Of a DNA stretch of 64,000 nucleotides, positions 9,086-16,596 are shown piece by piece. Made by a program: the position numbers and the translations under genes. Origin of the DNA: Deinococcus detaillensis (GTDB lineage: Bacteria; Deinococcota; Deinococci; Deinococcales; Deinococcaceae); the NCBI RefSeq assembly GCF_007280555.1, contig NZ_VKDB01000012.1, positions 40,477 through 104,476 on the forward strand. The letters are read 5' to 3'. The notes under the pieces were generated by a model. It was given only the letters and a program-made list of their open reading frames with translations, was not told where the DNA came from and searched no databases. The stretch's first letter is position 1. Every line of letters starts with the position of its first letter.

Positions 9086-9319
9086 ATGGAAGAACGTGAA
9101 CTCAATTTTGCCAAAGAAATCTTGCAGGGCAGAAGCGCCAGCGCCGTCAGCGACGACGAAGTGCTGGCCGGGGCCGAGAGATTGCTGTCGGGCTGGATGG
9201 CGGGCGATCTCAAGATGGAGCGCCCCAAACTGTATGACCACTACGCCCTGCTGCTGGCGGCGCTACTGCGCAAAGTAGCCTCACTCGAAGAACGGGTCAA
9301 AGCACTGGAAGAGCGGTAG
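9086..9319 (+). CDS. Small conserved-looking protein with a C-terminal coiled coil
   Basis: A 77-residue acidic protein from ATG 9086. It begins MEERELNFAKEILQ and ends in a short heptad-like run (LRKVASLEERVKALEER) likely to form a coiled coil. I do not recognise a family. An upstream in-frame start at 9035 would add 17 residues but has no ribosome site. It faces tRNA-Trp, and the hairpin at 9343-9359 can end both transcripts. Confidence 0.6.
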   Translation: MEERELNFAKEILQGRSASAVSDDEVLAGAERLLSGWMAGDLKMERPKLYDHYALLLAALLRKVASLEERVKALEER

Positions 9320-9334
9320 CATCCAGCTCATAAC

Positions 9335-9359
9335 CGAAAAAACCCCGCACGCAGCGGGG
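9335..9359 (-). terminator. Terminator shared by tRNA-Trp and the small gene
   Basis: CCCCGC (9343-9348) pairs with GCGGGG (9354-9359). On the minus strand a run of six T follows, fitting termination of tRNA-Trp. On the plus strand the tail is weaker (CATTTTA). Confidence 0.8.
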
Positions 9360-9372
9360 CATTTTACTTTTG

Positions 9373-9448
9373 TGGCGGGCCCTGCAGGACTTGAACCTAC
9401 GACCCTCGGTTTTGGAGACCGATGCTCTACCAACTGAGCTAAGAACCC
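9373..9448 (-). tRNA. tRNA-Trp (anticodon CCA)
   Basis: A 76-nt tRNA on the minus strand. GGGTTCT pairs with AGGGCCC (two G-U pairs), the anticodon loop TCTCCAAAA gives CCA, the TTCAAGT T-loop is present, and the CCA tail is encoded. Confidence 0.95.
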
Positions 9449-9495
9449 CCGCCTGTACTTCTCGGTCGCCACCAGCGAACTTCGGAAGCCTAGAC

Positions 9496-9524
9496 AGTTT
9501 AACACCGCTGCCCCGGCGGTGCAA
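9496..9524 (-). promoter_or_regulatory. Promoter of tRNA-Trp
   Basis: Read on the minus strand, TTGCAC (complement of 9519-9524) and TAAACT (complement of 9496-9501) are spaced by 17 bp. This places the transcription start about 40 nt before the tRNA. Confidence 0.65.
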
Positions 9525-9811
9525 GCTAGGCCGATCAGCTTAAAGAACTGGCGTGCTGTGCTGGGGTGTTCCTGCCTGAGTAGCAGGCCGAAACTGTGCC
9601 CCGAGATGCGCTAGACTCTTTTGCAAGTGGGCCGCTGCCCTGATTTATTTTTGTACCCCTCACACAACACTGCGGCCAGATGAACGTCCCGCGTTCACCG
9701 TGTTGACCATATGGCACACCCCCTTCGCCGCAGGGCTGGCGAAATTTTGCCGCTTTCACATAAACCGAACAATTCACCGCCGCAGGGCGGGTTTCTGTTC
9801 GTGAGGTTCAA
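9525..9811 (+). promoter_or_regulatory. Long structured leader region of the DEAD-box helicase
   Basis: No gene is supported in the stretch between tRNA-Trp and the helicase. It holds a CCTGC/GCAGG hairpin (9571-9587) flanked by GGGG/CCCC, a TTCGCC/GGCGAA hairpin (9724-9743) followed by ATTTTG, and a CCGCC/GGCGG hairpin (9777-9790) just before the ribosome site. I found no convincing full promoter, so the transcription start is unknown. The hairpins could serve cold-dependent or autogenous control of the helicase. Confidence 0.45.
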
Positions 9812-11287
9812 ATGACTGTTTTAGACGCGCCCCGCCCCACCAATGATGCCGCTGCACCCAGCACCGCCGTTTCCTTCACCTTTCAGGAGATGCAGCTGCC
9901 CGCGCCGCTGCGCGAGGCCATTGACGCACTGAAGTACACCGTCCCCACCGAGATTCAGGGCTTGGCTCTGCCGCCCGCCCGCATGGGCAAGGACGTGCTG
10001 GGCACCGCCGCGACGGGTTCCGGCAAGACCGTGGCCTTTTTGCTGCCGGTGATCGAGCGCCTGCTGACCCAGCGGGCACGCGGCACCCGCGCTCTAGTGC
10101 TGGCTCCCACCCGCGAACTGGCCGCGCAAATCGAAGAAGTCGCCCGCGTCCTGATCGCCAACACCCACCTCAAGGTCGTCAGCATTTTCGGCGGCGTGTC
10201 GCAGGGGCCCCAGCAAAAAGCGCTGCGGGCCGGCACCGACATCGTGATCGCCACGCCGGGCCGCCTGCTCGACCACATCGGGCAGGGCAATATCAATTTC
10301 AGCGCCCTCGAAGTGCTGGTGCTCGACGAAGCTGACAGAATGCTCGACCTGGGCTTCTTGCCTGACATCCGCCGGGTGCTGCGCGTGTTGCCCGACAAGC
10401 GTCAGACCTTGCTGTTCTCGGCCACCATGCCCGACAGCATCCTCAAGTTGGCCGGCGAGTTTCAGCACAACCCGGTGCGTGTGGGCGTCAAGCACCAGGG
10501 CCGCACCAACGACAAGATCGCCGAGGCGCTGTTTCCGGTTCACGGCGAACTCAAGTCCAAGCTGCTGATTGGCCTGCTGGCCGACGCCGAGGTCAACATG
10601 GACAGCGTGCTGGTGTTTACCCGCACCAAGCACCGCGCCAACCGCCTGGCCGAGCAACTGGTCAACGCCGGAATCAGCGCCGAGCGCATTCACGGCAACC
10701 GCTCGCAAAATGCCCGCACCGAAGCGCTCTCGGGCTTCAAGAGCGGCAAATACCGGGTGCTGGTCGCTACCGACATCGCCGCACGCGGCATCGACATCGA
10801 TTCGCTGGGCCACGTAGTGAACTTCGACGTGCCAGTGGCCGCCGAGGACTACGTCCACCGGGCTGGCCGCACCGCCCGCGCCGGCAAGAGCGGCACCGCC
10901 TTTACCCTGGTCAGCCCACAGGAAGAAGACGAGATCCGCAGCATCGAGCGCTTCACCAAGCGCACCCTGACCCGCCGTAACCTGGAAGGCTTTGATTACC
11001 ACGCCAAAGTCGAAGGCAAGTTGGAGCAGCCCCGCCCCGCTCAAGGTGGACGCGGCAGGAGCCAGCAAGGCGGTCAAAGGAGCGGCGGTGGGCAGACACA
11101 GGCCCGCAGCGGCGGCGCAGGAAGCCAGGGCGGTCAAAGCGGGCAGGGCGGCGGTGGCCAGCGCCAGAGCCGCCCTGCTGATAGCCGCAATGCCACACCC
11201 CGAAATGACGCGGGCAGAAGTGATATGGCCAGAAGCGACGTGGGTGGCGGGCGTGTGGGGCCACAACCGGCTCGCCGCCGCCGCTAA
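9812..11287 (+). CDS. DEAD-box ATP-dependent RNA helicase (RhlE/CshA-like)
   Basis: A 491-residue helicase that remodels RNA duplexes using ATP. The motifs appear in order: Q motif region (FTFQEMQLPAPL), motif I ATGSGKT, Ia PTRELA, Ib TPGRLLD, II DEAD, III SAT, IV VFTRTK, V ATDIAARGID and VI HRAGRTARAG. After about residue 400 comes a low-complexity Gly/Gln/Arg/Ser tail typical of RNA-binding extensions. The start is ATG 9812 with a weak GAGG. It is likely involved in ribosome assembly or cold adaptation. It is transcribed alone, behind a hairpin-rich leader and before a good terminator. Confidence 0.95.
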   Translation: MTVLDAPRPTNDAAAPSTAVSFTFQEMQLPAPLREAIDALKYTVPTEIQGLALPPARMGKDVLGTAATGSGKTVAFLLPVIERLLTQRARGTRALVLAPTRELAAQIEEVARVLIANTHLKVVSIFGGVSQGPQQKALRAGTDIVIATPGRLLDHIGQGNINFSALEVLVLDEADRMLDLGFLPDIRRVLRVLPDKRQTLLFSATMPDSILKLAGEFQHNPVRVGVKHQGRTNDKIAEALFPVHGELKSKLLIGLLADAEVNMDSVLVFTRTKHRANRLAEQLVNAGISAERIHGNRSQNARTEALSGFKSGKYRVLVATDIAARGIDIDSLGHVVNFDVPVAAEDYVHRAGRTARAGKSGTAFTLVSPQEEDEIRSIERFTKRTLTRRNLEGFDYHAKVEGKLEQPRPAQGGRGRSQQGGQRSGGGQTQARSGGAGSQGGQSGQGGGGQRQSRPADSRNATPRNDAGRSDMARSDVGGGRVGPQPARRRR

Positions 11288-11308
11288 GCACCCTTCAGCT
11301 CAAAAAGT

Positions 11309-11344
11309 CCAGCTCTCCTTAACCGGATTGAGCTGGGTTTTTTT
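11309..11344 (+). terminator. Terminator of the helicase gene
   Basis: CCAGCTC (11309-11315) pairs with GAGCTGG (11330-11336) and is followed by a run of T. Confidence 0.85.
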
Positions 11345-11415
11345 GGGCCGAGCGCCAGCGCCTCAGTGCGTGCAGGCGCTGCGAAGTTCCTCGCCTTTTG
11401 CCGCTGCCGCCTCAC

Positions 11416-11445
11416 TTGACCAACGCCCCGCCCCGCTGGTATACT
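11416..11445 (+). promoter_or_regulatory. Promoter of tRNA-Gln
   Basis: TTGACC (11416-11421) and TATACT (11440-11445) are separated by 18 bp, a near-consensus sigma-A promoter about 40 nt before the tRNA. Confidence 0.8.
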
Positions 11446-11494
11446 TTCCCCCGTTCTATGCTTCCCCGGCCAAGCACCAAGCGGGAAGAGGTGA

Positions 11495-11568
11495 TGGGGC
11501 ATCGTCCAACGGCAGGACACCACTCTTTGGAAGTGGTGATCATGGTTCGAATCCATGTGCCCCAACCA
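11495..11568 (+). tRNA. tRNA-Gln (anticodon UUG)
   Basis: A 74-nt tRNA. TGGGGCA pairs with TGCCCCA, the CCACT/AGTGG anticodon stem carries loop CTTTGGA (anticodon TTG), the T-loop is GTTCGAATC, and the CCA end is encoded. Confidence 0.95.
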
Positions 11569-11571
11569 ACG

Positions 11572-11607
11572 CACGCGCTGATACAAAACTCAGCGCGTGT
11601 TTTTTTG
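11572..11607 (+). terminator. Terminator of tRNA-Gln
   Basis: CACGCGCTG (11572-11580) pairs with CAGCGCGTG (11591-11599), followed by eight T. Confidence 0.9.
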
Positions 11608-11728
11608 TTTCTCACACCCATCACGCTCTGCAAAGCTGATGCAAGCCTGAACCTTGGTAAAGGGTTTCTCCTCTCGCCCTCATGGGACGTCACCTTTTGC
11701 AGTTTAGGCTTCTTTTCAGGAGGCTCCA

Positions 11729-12754
11729 ATGAAAAAACTACTCGTATTGCCCGCCGCTCTGCTGCTCAGCAGCGCTATGGCGGCACCCAAGATCAGCGCC
11801 CAGAGCATTATCGTCAACCCGGTTCAGCCTGACCTCAGCGTCTCGGTCTGGACGGACAAGAACCCCGACGGCACCCAAATCCCCAATTACAAAATCGACG
11901 AGAAGATCACCCTCAACGTCCGCTCCAGCCAGGACGCCTACGTTTACCTGTTTAACGTGGACGGCACCGGCAAGGTCGATCAGCTTCTCCCCAACCGCTA
12001 CGCCAACGGCGCGAACTTCGTCAAGGCCAACGTCGTCAAGACCTTCCCCGCAGCGGGCGATCAGTTTACCTTTGACATCGCCGGCCCGGTGGGCCTGAAC
12101 AAAGTGCTGGTGCTGGCCAGCAAAACCGAACTCAACCTCGGCGACCTCAGCAAGTTCTCCAGCCAGCAGGACTCGTTTGCCGACGTGAATGCCAAAGGCC
12201 AGCAGCAGCTCGCTCAGGCCCTGAGCATCGTGGTCAGCCCGATTCCTCAAAACAGCTGGGTCAGCGACACCGCGTTTTACAACGTCGCCTCGCAGCAGCA
12301 AAGCCAAACCGGCAACGTCTTTGTCGGCACCAACGTCTCCGGCGCGGTCGTTTACCTGAACGGTCAGCGTCTCGGTGACGCCAACCAGACTTTCAGCGCC
12401 ATTCGTCCCGGCAACTACCCGCTGCGGATCACCGCCCCCGGCTACCGCGATTACAGCGCCACCATCACGGTACGCGCCAACGCCACCACCAACGTCAACG
12501 TGGAATTCAACACCGTCGTGACGCCCGCCCCGCCTGTGAGCAACACTGCGCCGGTCAATATCCGCAGCAGCGTCAACGGCGCACTGATCTTCGTGGACGG
12601 ACGCCAAGTCGGCACCATTCAAAACGGCGGCCTCGACCTCAACTTGCCGCGCGGTGGACACGAAATCGTGCTGATCGCGCCGGGTTACAACACCTTCGTC
12701 AACAACTACAACGTGTCGCAGGGCGGCACCATCACCATCACCCCCAAGCGCTAA
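11729..12754 (+). CDS. Secreted DUF4384 protein with two PEGA-like repeats
   Basis: A 341-residue exported protein. A signal peptide ([18 protein letters not shown]) is followed by a DUF4384-type domain (about residues 25-190), with the typical run of Val/Tyr-rich strands around [21 protein letters not shown]. Two PEGA-like beta repeats follow, each with the pattern 'G..VYLNGQ..G' or '[11 protein letters not shown]' and a closing 'APGY' (about 195-260 and 270-341). PEGA domains are common in S-layer and envelope-associated proteins. An AGGAGG site precedes ATG 11729. It is a paralog of the gene at 22250-23122, which lacks the PEGA part. Confidence 0.85.
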   Translation: MKKLLVLPAALLLSSAMAAPKISAQSIIVNPVQPDLSVSVWTDKNPDGTQIPNYKIDEKITLNVRSSQDAYVYLFNVDGTGKVDQLLPNRYANGANFVKANVVKTFPAAGDQFTFDIAGPVGLNKVLVLASKTELNLGDLSKFSSQQDSFADVNAKGQQQLAQALSIVVSPIPQNSWVSDTAFYNVASQQQSQTGNVFVGTNVSGAVVYLNGQRLGDANQTFSAIRPGNYPLRITAPGYRDYSATITVRANATTNVNVEFNTVVTPAPPVSNTAPVNIRSSVNGALIFVDGRQVGTIQNGGLDLNLPRGGHEIVLIAPGYNTFVNNYNVSQGGTITITPKR

Positions 12755-12770
12755 ACCCCCGCTCTCACTA

Positions 12771-12799
12771 AAAAGCCCCAGCCAAGTGCTGGGGCTTTT
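12771..12799 (+). terminator. Intrinsic terminator
   Basis: GCCCCAGC (12775-12782) pairs with GCTGGGGC (12788-12795), followed by TTTTGC. On the opposite strand an AAAA run precedes the stem, so it may work both ways. Confidence 0.9.
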
Positions 12800-12884
12800 G
12801 CTTATTGGTTTTGTTCGTTGCCTGTTTCAATACGAATTGTAACGCGCCCTCAACCTTCCCTTTTTCTGAGCCTCAAACCCCATT

Positions 12885-13637
12885 TCAGCAGCGCACGTCT
12901 TGGCCGAAGTAACTTTTGGACAGCGCGTCGTACTCACCGTTTTTGAGCAGCGTGGCCAGTGCGCCGTTGACGGCTTGGCGCAGCTCCGAATTGCCTTTTT
13001 GCACGGCCATGCCGATGCTCTCTCGCCACAACAGATCACCCATTTGCAAGTTGGCTTTGTTGTAGGTTCGGAGCGCTTTTAAGGCGGCGAATTTGTCGGT
13101 CACAGTGGCGCTGACCTGACCCGTGGCCACTGCCTGAATGGCGGCCTGCGACGAGCCGTAGACTTTGAGCTGCTTTTCAAACGGCAACTTTTGAATAAAG
13201 CCCATGTAGGTGCTGCCCGATTCGGCTCCCAGCAGTTGGCCTGCCATCGCCTTGCTGGTCAGGGGGCCGCCCGGCTGCGCCAGCGACACACCGCCAGTGC
13301 AGTAATGCGGCTGAGTAAAATCCACCAGTTTGGCGCGGGTCGAAGTGATGGCATGCGAAGCGATCACCAAGTCATAATCTTTAAAGTTTTTGAGCAGCGA
13401 ATCAAAATCGCCTTTGACCCAGACCACTTTCAGCCTCAGTTGCTTGGCAATCATTTCGCCCAGGTCAACTTCAAATCCGGCGAATGTGTTGCCCTTCAAA
13501 TAATTAAACGGCTCGAAATCGACGCTGGTGGCCAGCCGGAGCGTGCCGCTGCTGCGAATATCAGCGTATGAACGGGCCTGCGCCGCTTGACAGAGCAGCG
13601 GCACAATCAAGGCGAGAGCGGTAAGGGAACGTTTCAA
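12885..13637 (-). CDS. Amino-acid-type ABC transporter substrate-binding protein
   Basis: A 250-residue periplasmic binding protein of the SBP_bac_3 family (polar amino acids). A signal peptide (MKRSLTALALIVPLLCQAAQA) is followed by the family start SGTLRLATSVDFEPFNY, the GFEVDLGEMIAK segment and the C-terminal WRESIGMAVQKGNSELR region. The start is TTG 13637, supported by a strong AGGAGG about 9 nt upstream. No permease or ATPase genes are adjacent, so it is an orphan that may serve a transporter elsewhere. Confidence 0.9.
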   Translation of the reverse strand: MKRSLTALALIVPLLCQAAQARSYADIRSSGTLRLATSVDFEPFNYLKGNTFAGFEVDLGEMIAKQLRLKVVWVKGDFDSLLKNFKDYDLVIASHAITSTRAKLVDFTQPHYCTGGVSLAQPGGPLTSKAMAGQLLGAESGSTYMGFIQKLPFEKQLKVYGSSQAAIQAVATGQVSATVTDKFAALKALRTYNKANLQMGDLLWRESIGMAVQKGNSELRQAVNGALATLLKNGEYDALSKSYFGQDVRC

Positions 13638-13758
13638 GGAAAAAGCCTCCTCTTGCCCGCCTTCTTCACAGCATCCGGCGCGGCTCAGCGTGGCTTTAAT
13701 GTAGAATGCCCGATCTCACTTTCGCCTTACAACTTCACCAAAAACCCGGTGGATTCAT

Positions 13759-13787
13759 TGCATTTTACTTTTTGTAGTCAAAATGCA
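13759..13787. repeat. Inverted repeat downstream of the dynamin-like gene
   Basis: TGCATTTT (13759-13766) is inverted as AAAATGCA (13780-13787) with a 13-nt AT-rich loop, directly past the stop of the minus-strand GTPase gene. It may be a weak terminator or an operator for the binding-protein gene on the left. Confidence 0.45.
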
Positions 13788-13795
13788 GCGGCTCA

Positions 13796-15526
13796 TCAGA
13801 TTGGAAACTGCTGAACTTCATTTTTGAGTTGCTCTAATCTTGCCTGCAACTCACCGCTGCGCTGCTCGGCCCGCGTGAGGCGGCTTTGCTCCTGCTGGGT
13901 AAACTGGGTAAACGGCAAGGTGGCGTCACTCAAGCGGGCGTCGGCGCGTTCCTGCTCGCGCTGGTACTCGCGCCGCACGATGCTGTCTAAACTCTCGCGC
14001 AGAGCGGCCAGGCGGGTGCGGAGTTGCCGCAGAGCCGCCAGCCGCTTTTGGGGCAGCACGAACAGCCCGAGGCTCCCAACGGTCAGGAAGGCCAGCACGC
14101 CGGTAAAGTCGGCCAGCGCTCCGCCGAGGGCCAGCGCCGTGACGGTGCCGATCGCCACTCCGCCCGCGCCGAAGCCGATCACGCCTTTCAGGGCGTCCTC
14201 GGCGTCCTGCGAGAGCTGGCGCATCAGGGCTTCCTGGGTGCCCTCGGCCAAGTGGCGCTGAGCGCTGCCAGAAATGCCCTCGACCAGCGCGGCGCGGTCA
14301 TACGAAAAGCGGGGGCGGTTCAGATTTTGCCCTGTCTCGGACGGCTGCTCGACTTGGCGGCGCGTCAAGTCGGCCTGCACGTCTTCCCAAAAGTGCAGAT
14401 TGCTTTCCACGAAGCGGTCGATCATGCTGCCGAACTGCTTTTCGATGGCTTCCGGCAAATCGGCCACCGCCTCTCGCTTAAAGGTGGCCTCCAGCTCGCG
14501 GGCGTTGACCAGCTGGCGCACGTTGCCGATTCGCAGGGCTTTGTCGATGAACTTGTCGGCCCGCACCTCAAATTCGCCCAACAAGCAGTTCATCCGGTTG
14601 AGCTGCCCGTCGAGTTCGGCCTGCATGCTGCCGTGATGACGCTCGCGCTGCTCCTCCAAGCGGGTCAGGGTGGACAGATCAATTTTGAGGGCGCGGCGGG
14701 CTTCGGCAGAGCGGACATTCTCCGCACCCAGCAGTTCGGCGGCCACCCCCAGCGGCGAAGCCAGCTTGAGGCGGGTGCGCTCGGTTTCGGATAAGCGCAT
14801 CTTGAGCACCTCGCGCAGGGCAGCGAATCCGGCGTCGCCGCCGCGCTGCTCGGCTCTCGCTGAGACCAAAAAGGTCGGCGGCGTCAGGCCCAGCGTGGCC
14901 CGCGCTCCACTTTCCACAAAAGCGCGAACCTGCTCACGGGCCTCAGCAGTTTCAAGCAGATCGGCTTTGTTGACCACCATGATGACGCTGCGGCCCCAGC
15001 GCCTCACCAGTTCCAGAAATTGCCGCTCCGACTCGGTGAAAGGCCGGTCAGCGCTGGTCAGAAACAACACCAGATCGGCGCGGGGCAAGAAGCCTTCGGT
15101 GAGCGCCTGATGCTGGCGGATGATGGCGTTGGTGCCGGGGGTATCGACCAGCGCCACGCCTTCGAGCACGCTCAGCGGCACCCGCAGACGGCTGACGAAC
15201 GGATCACTGGTGGCTTCCATCTGGCCTTCCAGTCCGTCCCTTTTCTCGCCGTGCAGCAGCACATAAATCCGGTCGGTGGTGGGCGTCACGCCTTCGGGCA
15301 GCACCTGATCGCCCAAGAGGGCATTGATGAAACTGCTCTTGCCCGCGTTGAACTCGCCCACCACCACCAGCAAAAAGGCTTCGTCGAGGTTGCGAACACT
15401 CTGGCGGGCCTGCTCGGTGGCGGCGCTCGGGGCACCTTGCAACTCTAAAAAGGCTTGCAGGTCGGCCAGCAAGGTGCGCTCCCGCGTCAGCAGGTCTTGA
15501 ACTTGGGCGGTGACGAGGAGGGTCAT
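13796..15526 (-). CDS. Dynamin-family GTPase
   Basis: A 576-residue large GTPase of the bacterial dynamin-like type, expected to bind and remodel membrane. The G motifs are clear: G1 GEFNAGKSSFINALLG, G2 Thr in TPTTDRIY, G3 DTPG and G4 NKAD. A helical stalk rich in Arg/Glu/Leu follows, then a paired hydrophobic region (GFGAGGVAIGTVTALALGG and the next 20 residues) that could insert in membrane, and a C-terminal coiled coil. ATG 15526 lies 7 nt after TAAACT on the minus strand, so the message is probably leaderless. It is divergent from the 15571 gene. Confidence 0.9.
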   Translation of the reverse strand: MTLLVTAQVQDLLTRERTLLADLQAFLELQGAPSAATEQARQSVRNLDEAFLLVVVGEFNAGKSSFINALLGDQVLPEGVTPTTDRIYVLLHGEKRDGLEGQMEATSDPFVSRLRVPLSVLEGVALVDTPGTNAIIRQHQALTEGFLPRADLVLFLTSADRPFTESERQFLELVRRWGRSVIMVVNKADLLETAEAREQVRAFVESGARATLGLTPPTFLVSARAEQRGGDAGFAALREVLKMRLSETERTRLKLASPLGVAAELLGAENVRSAEARRALKIDLSTLTRLEEQRERHHGSMQAELDGQLNRMNCLLGEFEVRADKFIDKALRIGNVRQLVNARELEATFKREAVADLPEAIEKQFGSMIDRFVESNLHFWEDVQADLTRRQVEQPSETGQNLNRPRFSYDRAALVEGISGSAQRHLAEGTQEALMRQLSQDAEDALKGVIGFGAGGVAIGTVTALALGGALADFTGVLAFLTVGSLGLFVLPQKRLAALRQLRTRLAALRESLDSIVRREYQREQERADARLSDATLPFTQFTQQEQSRLTRAEQRSGELQARLEQLKNEVQQFPI

Positions 15527-15533
15527 ACTGTTT

Positions 15534-15564
15534 AGTTTAAGCGCTGAGCGCTTTTTGCTAGCCT
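15534..15564. promoter_or_regulatory. Back-to-back leaderless -10 boxes
   Basis: The 44-bp gap between two divergent start codons holds a -10 box for each. TAAACT (complement of 15534-15539) is 7 nt before the GTPase ATG, and TAGCCT (15559-15564) is 6 nt before the + strand ATG. Confidence 0.6.
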
Positions 15565-15570
15565 GCACCC

Positions 15571-15888
15571 ATGAGCGACGACCAAATCCCCGCGCCTTAC
15601 CACCGCGTTCCGGAACAAGAAGTGCTGGGCATTCAGTTCACCCTTGAAGACATGGACGAGATGCGCTTTGCCCGCGTGCTGCGCGACATCACGCAGGATC
15701 CGGCTTTTGCCGTGCCGCTGCAAGTCCGGGTTCTGGAGCCTCGCTCCGGCATAGACGGGCAGGTGACGCTGGCCTTTTTGCCCCAGGACCGCGAGAAAGC
15801 CAGTGCGGCGGTGCAGCGCCTCAAAACCATTTTGCTGCGCTACGGCGCACAGGTCGATCACATTCGGATGCCGGACAAGGAAGTTTAG
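15571..15888 (+). CDS. Small conserved-looking protein of unknown function
   Basis: A 105-residue acidic soluble protein from ATG 15571, probably leaderless. It has a mixed alpha/beta pattern (VLGIQFTLEDMDEMRFARVLRDI, then VPLQVRVLEPRSG and AAVQRLKTILLRYGAQV) with no signal peptide or metal motif. I do not recognise a family. It shares a tight divergent promoter with the dynamin-like GTPase, so a linked role is possible but unproven. Confidence 0.6.
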   Translation: MSDDQIPAPYHRVPEQEVLGIQFTLEDMDEMRFARVLRDITQDPAFAVPLQVRVLEPRSGIDGQVTLAFLPQDREKASAAVQRLKTILLRYGAQVDHIRMPDKEV

Positions 15889-15898
15889 AGCAGTCTGC

Positions 15899-16465
15899 TC
15901 AGCCTTGCCCCTGCATCCGCTGTAAGCCCACCTCAATCAGTTTTTCTCCGGCGGCGCTCACATCACCTGAAAGCTCAGCCGCGCCGGTAAATTTCATGCC
16001 CACCACCAGCAATTCTAGGGGGCCAATCGGCTGGGGTTCATCGCCGCCGGGCGGAAAAGGCCCGTGCTTGGGAAGATGAATGACGATGATGCCGTTGCCG
16101 CAGTAGTCGTCCACGAAACGCCGGATCATGTCGCTGCCGTAGGCCCGCAGACTGGCCCCGGCCTCCTTGGGCAAAGCGGCCGCCAGCATCTCCAAGTGAT
16201 CCACCCGGTCAAGTATCACCTCGGCCAGCGCGGAGGCGGCGGCCCACCGCGGCGGGAGCGGCTGCGGATTGAGCGTCACAGCCCGCCAAGGCTCCGGTTG
16301 CAACCCCATCACGTGGAGTTTGTCCCGCGCCTGCCGGATGACTGGCCCCCAAGGGCCACGCGGCTCATTGGAGTCGTCGGGGTTGGGATAGCCAGTCAGC
16401 GCACCCACCAAAGAAAAGAGGGCCTGGCGGGAAATGTTGATGTTCTCAGAGCGTTGCTGCTGCAT
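15899..16465 (-). CDS. LNPQPLPP-motif protein of unknown function
   Basis: A 188-residue soluble protein. ATG 16465 is chosen because AGGAG lies 7-11 nt upstream; a start at 16486 would leave that site inside the gene. Around residue 65 it carries LNPQPLPPRW, a motif I have seen in unrelated-looking uncharacterised proteins but cannot assign. The C-terminal half has hydrophobic strands around GIIVIHLPKHGPFPPGG and LELLVVGMKFTGAAE. It is convergent with the 15571 gene, ending 11 bp away, and divergent from the esterase. Confidence 0.55.
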   Translation of the reverse strand: MQQQRSENINISRQALFSLVGALTGYPNPDDSNEPRGPWGPVIRQARDKLHVMGLQPEPWRAVTLNPQPLPPRWAAASALAEVILDRVDHLEMLAAALPKEAGASLRAYGSDMIRRFVDDYCGNGIIVIHLPKHGPFPPGGDEPQPIGPLELLVVGMKFTGAAELSGDVSAAGEKLIEVGLQRMQGQG

Positions 16466-16549
16466 AAAGTCTCCTCTAATCGGCAAGAAGGGCGGCTGGA
16501 ACCAAGGATTCCCGGACGCCCTGAACTTAGTCCAGCAGGCATCAAAAGC

Positions 16550-16567
16550 CCGTCAAACTTCTGTCAA
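16550..16567 (+). promoter_or_regulatory. Pho-box-like direct repeat upstream of the esterase
   Basis: CCGTCAA and CTGTCAA are direct repeats separated by four bases (ACTT), giving the 11-bp period of the E. coli Pho box. They occupy the -35 region of a promoter whose -10 is TAGACT (16584-16589), 7 nt before the ATG. Confidence 0.45.
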
Positions 16568-16596
16568 AGACAGCTGACTGCTCTAGACTCCCCTTT

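Noticed and set aside
9535..9777. 80-codon minus-strand frame upstream of the helicase
   Set aside because: It has no ribosome site and no protein-like pattern, and it overlaps the tRNA-Trp promoter and leader hairpins.
10094..11266. Long open frame on the minus strand within the DEAD-box helicase gene
   Set aside because: It is an antisense shadow of a clear helicase. GC-rich codon bias keeps the opposite frame open. No ribosome site or known domain is visible.
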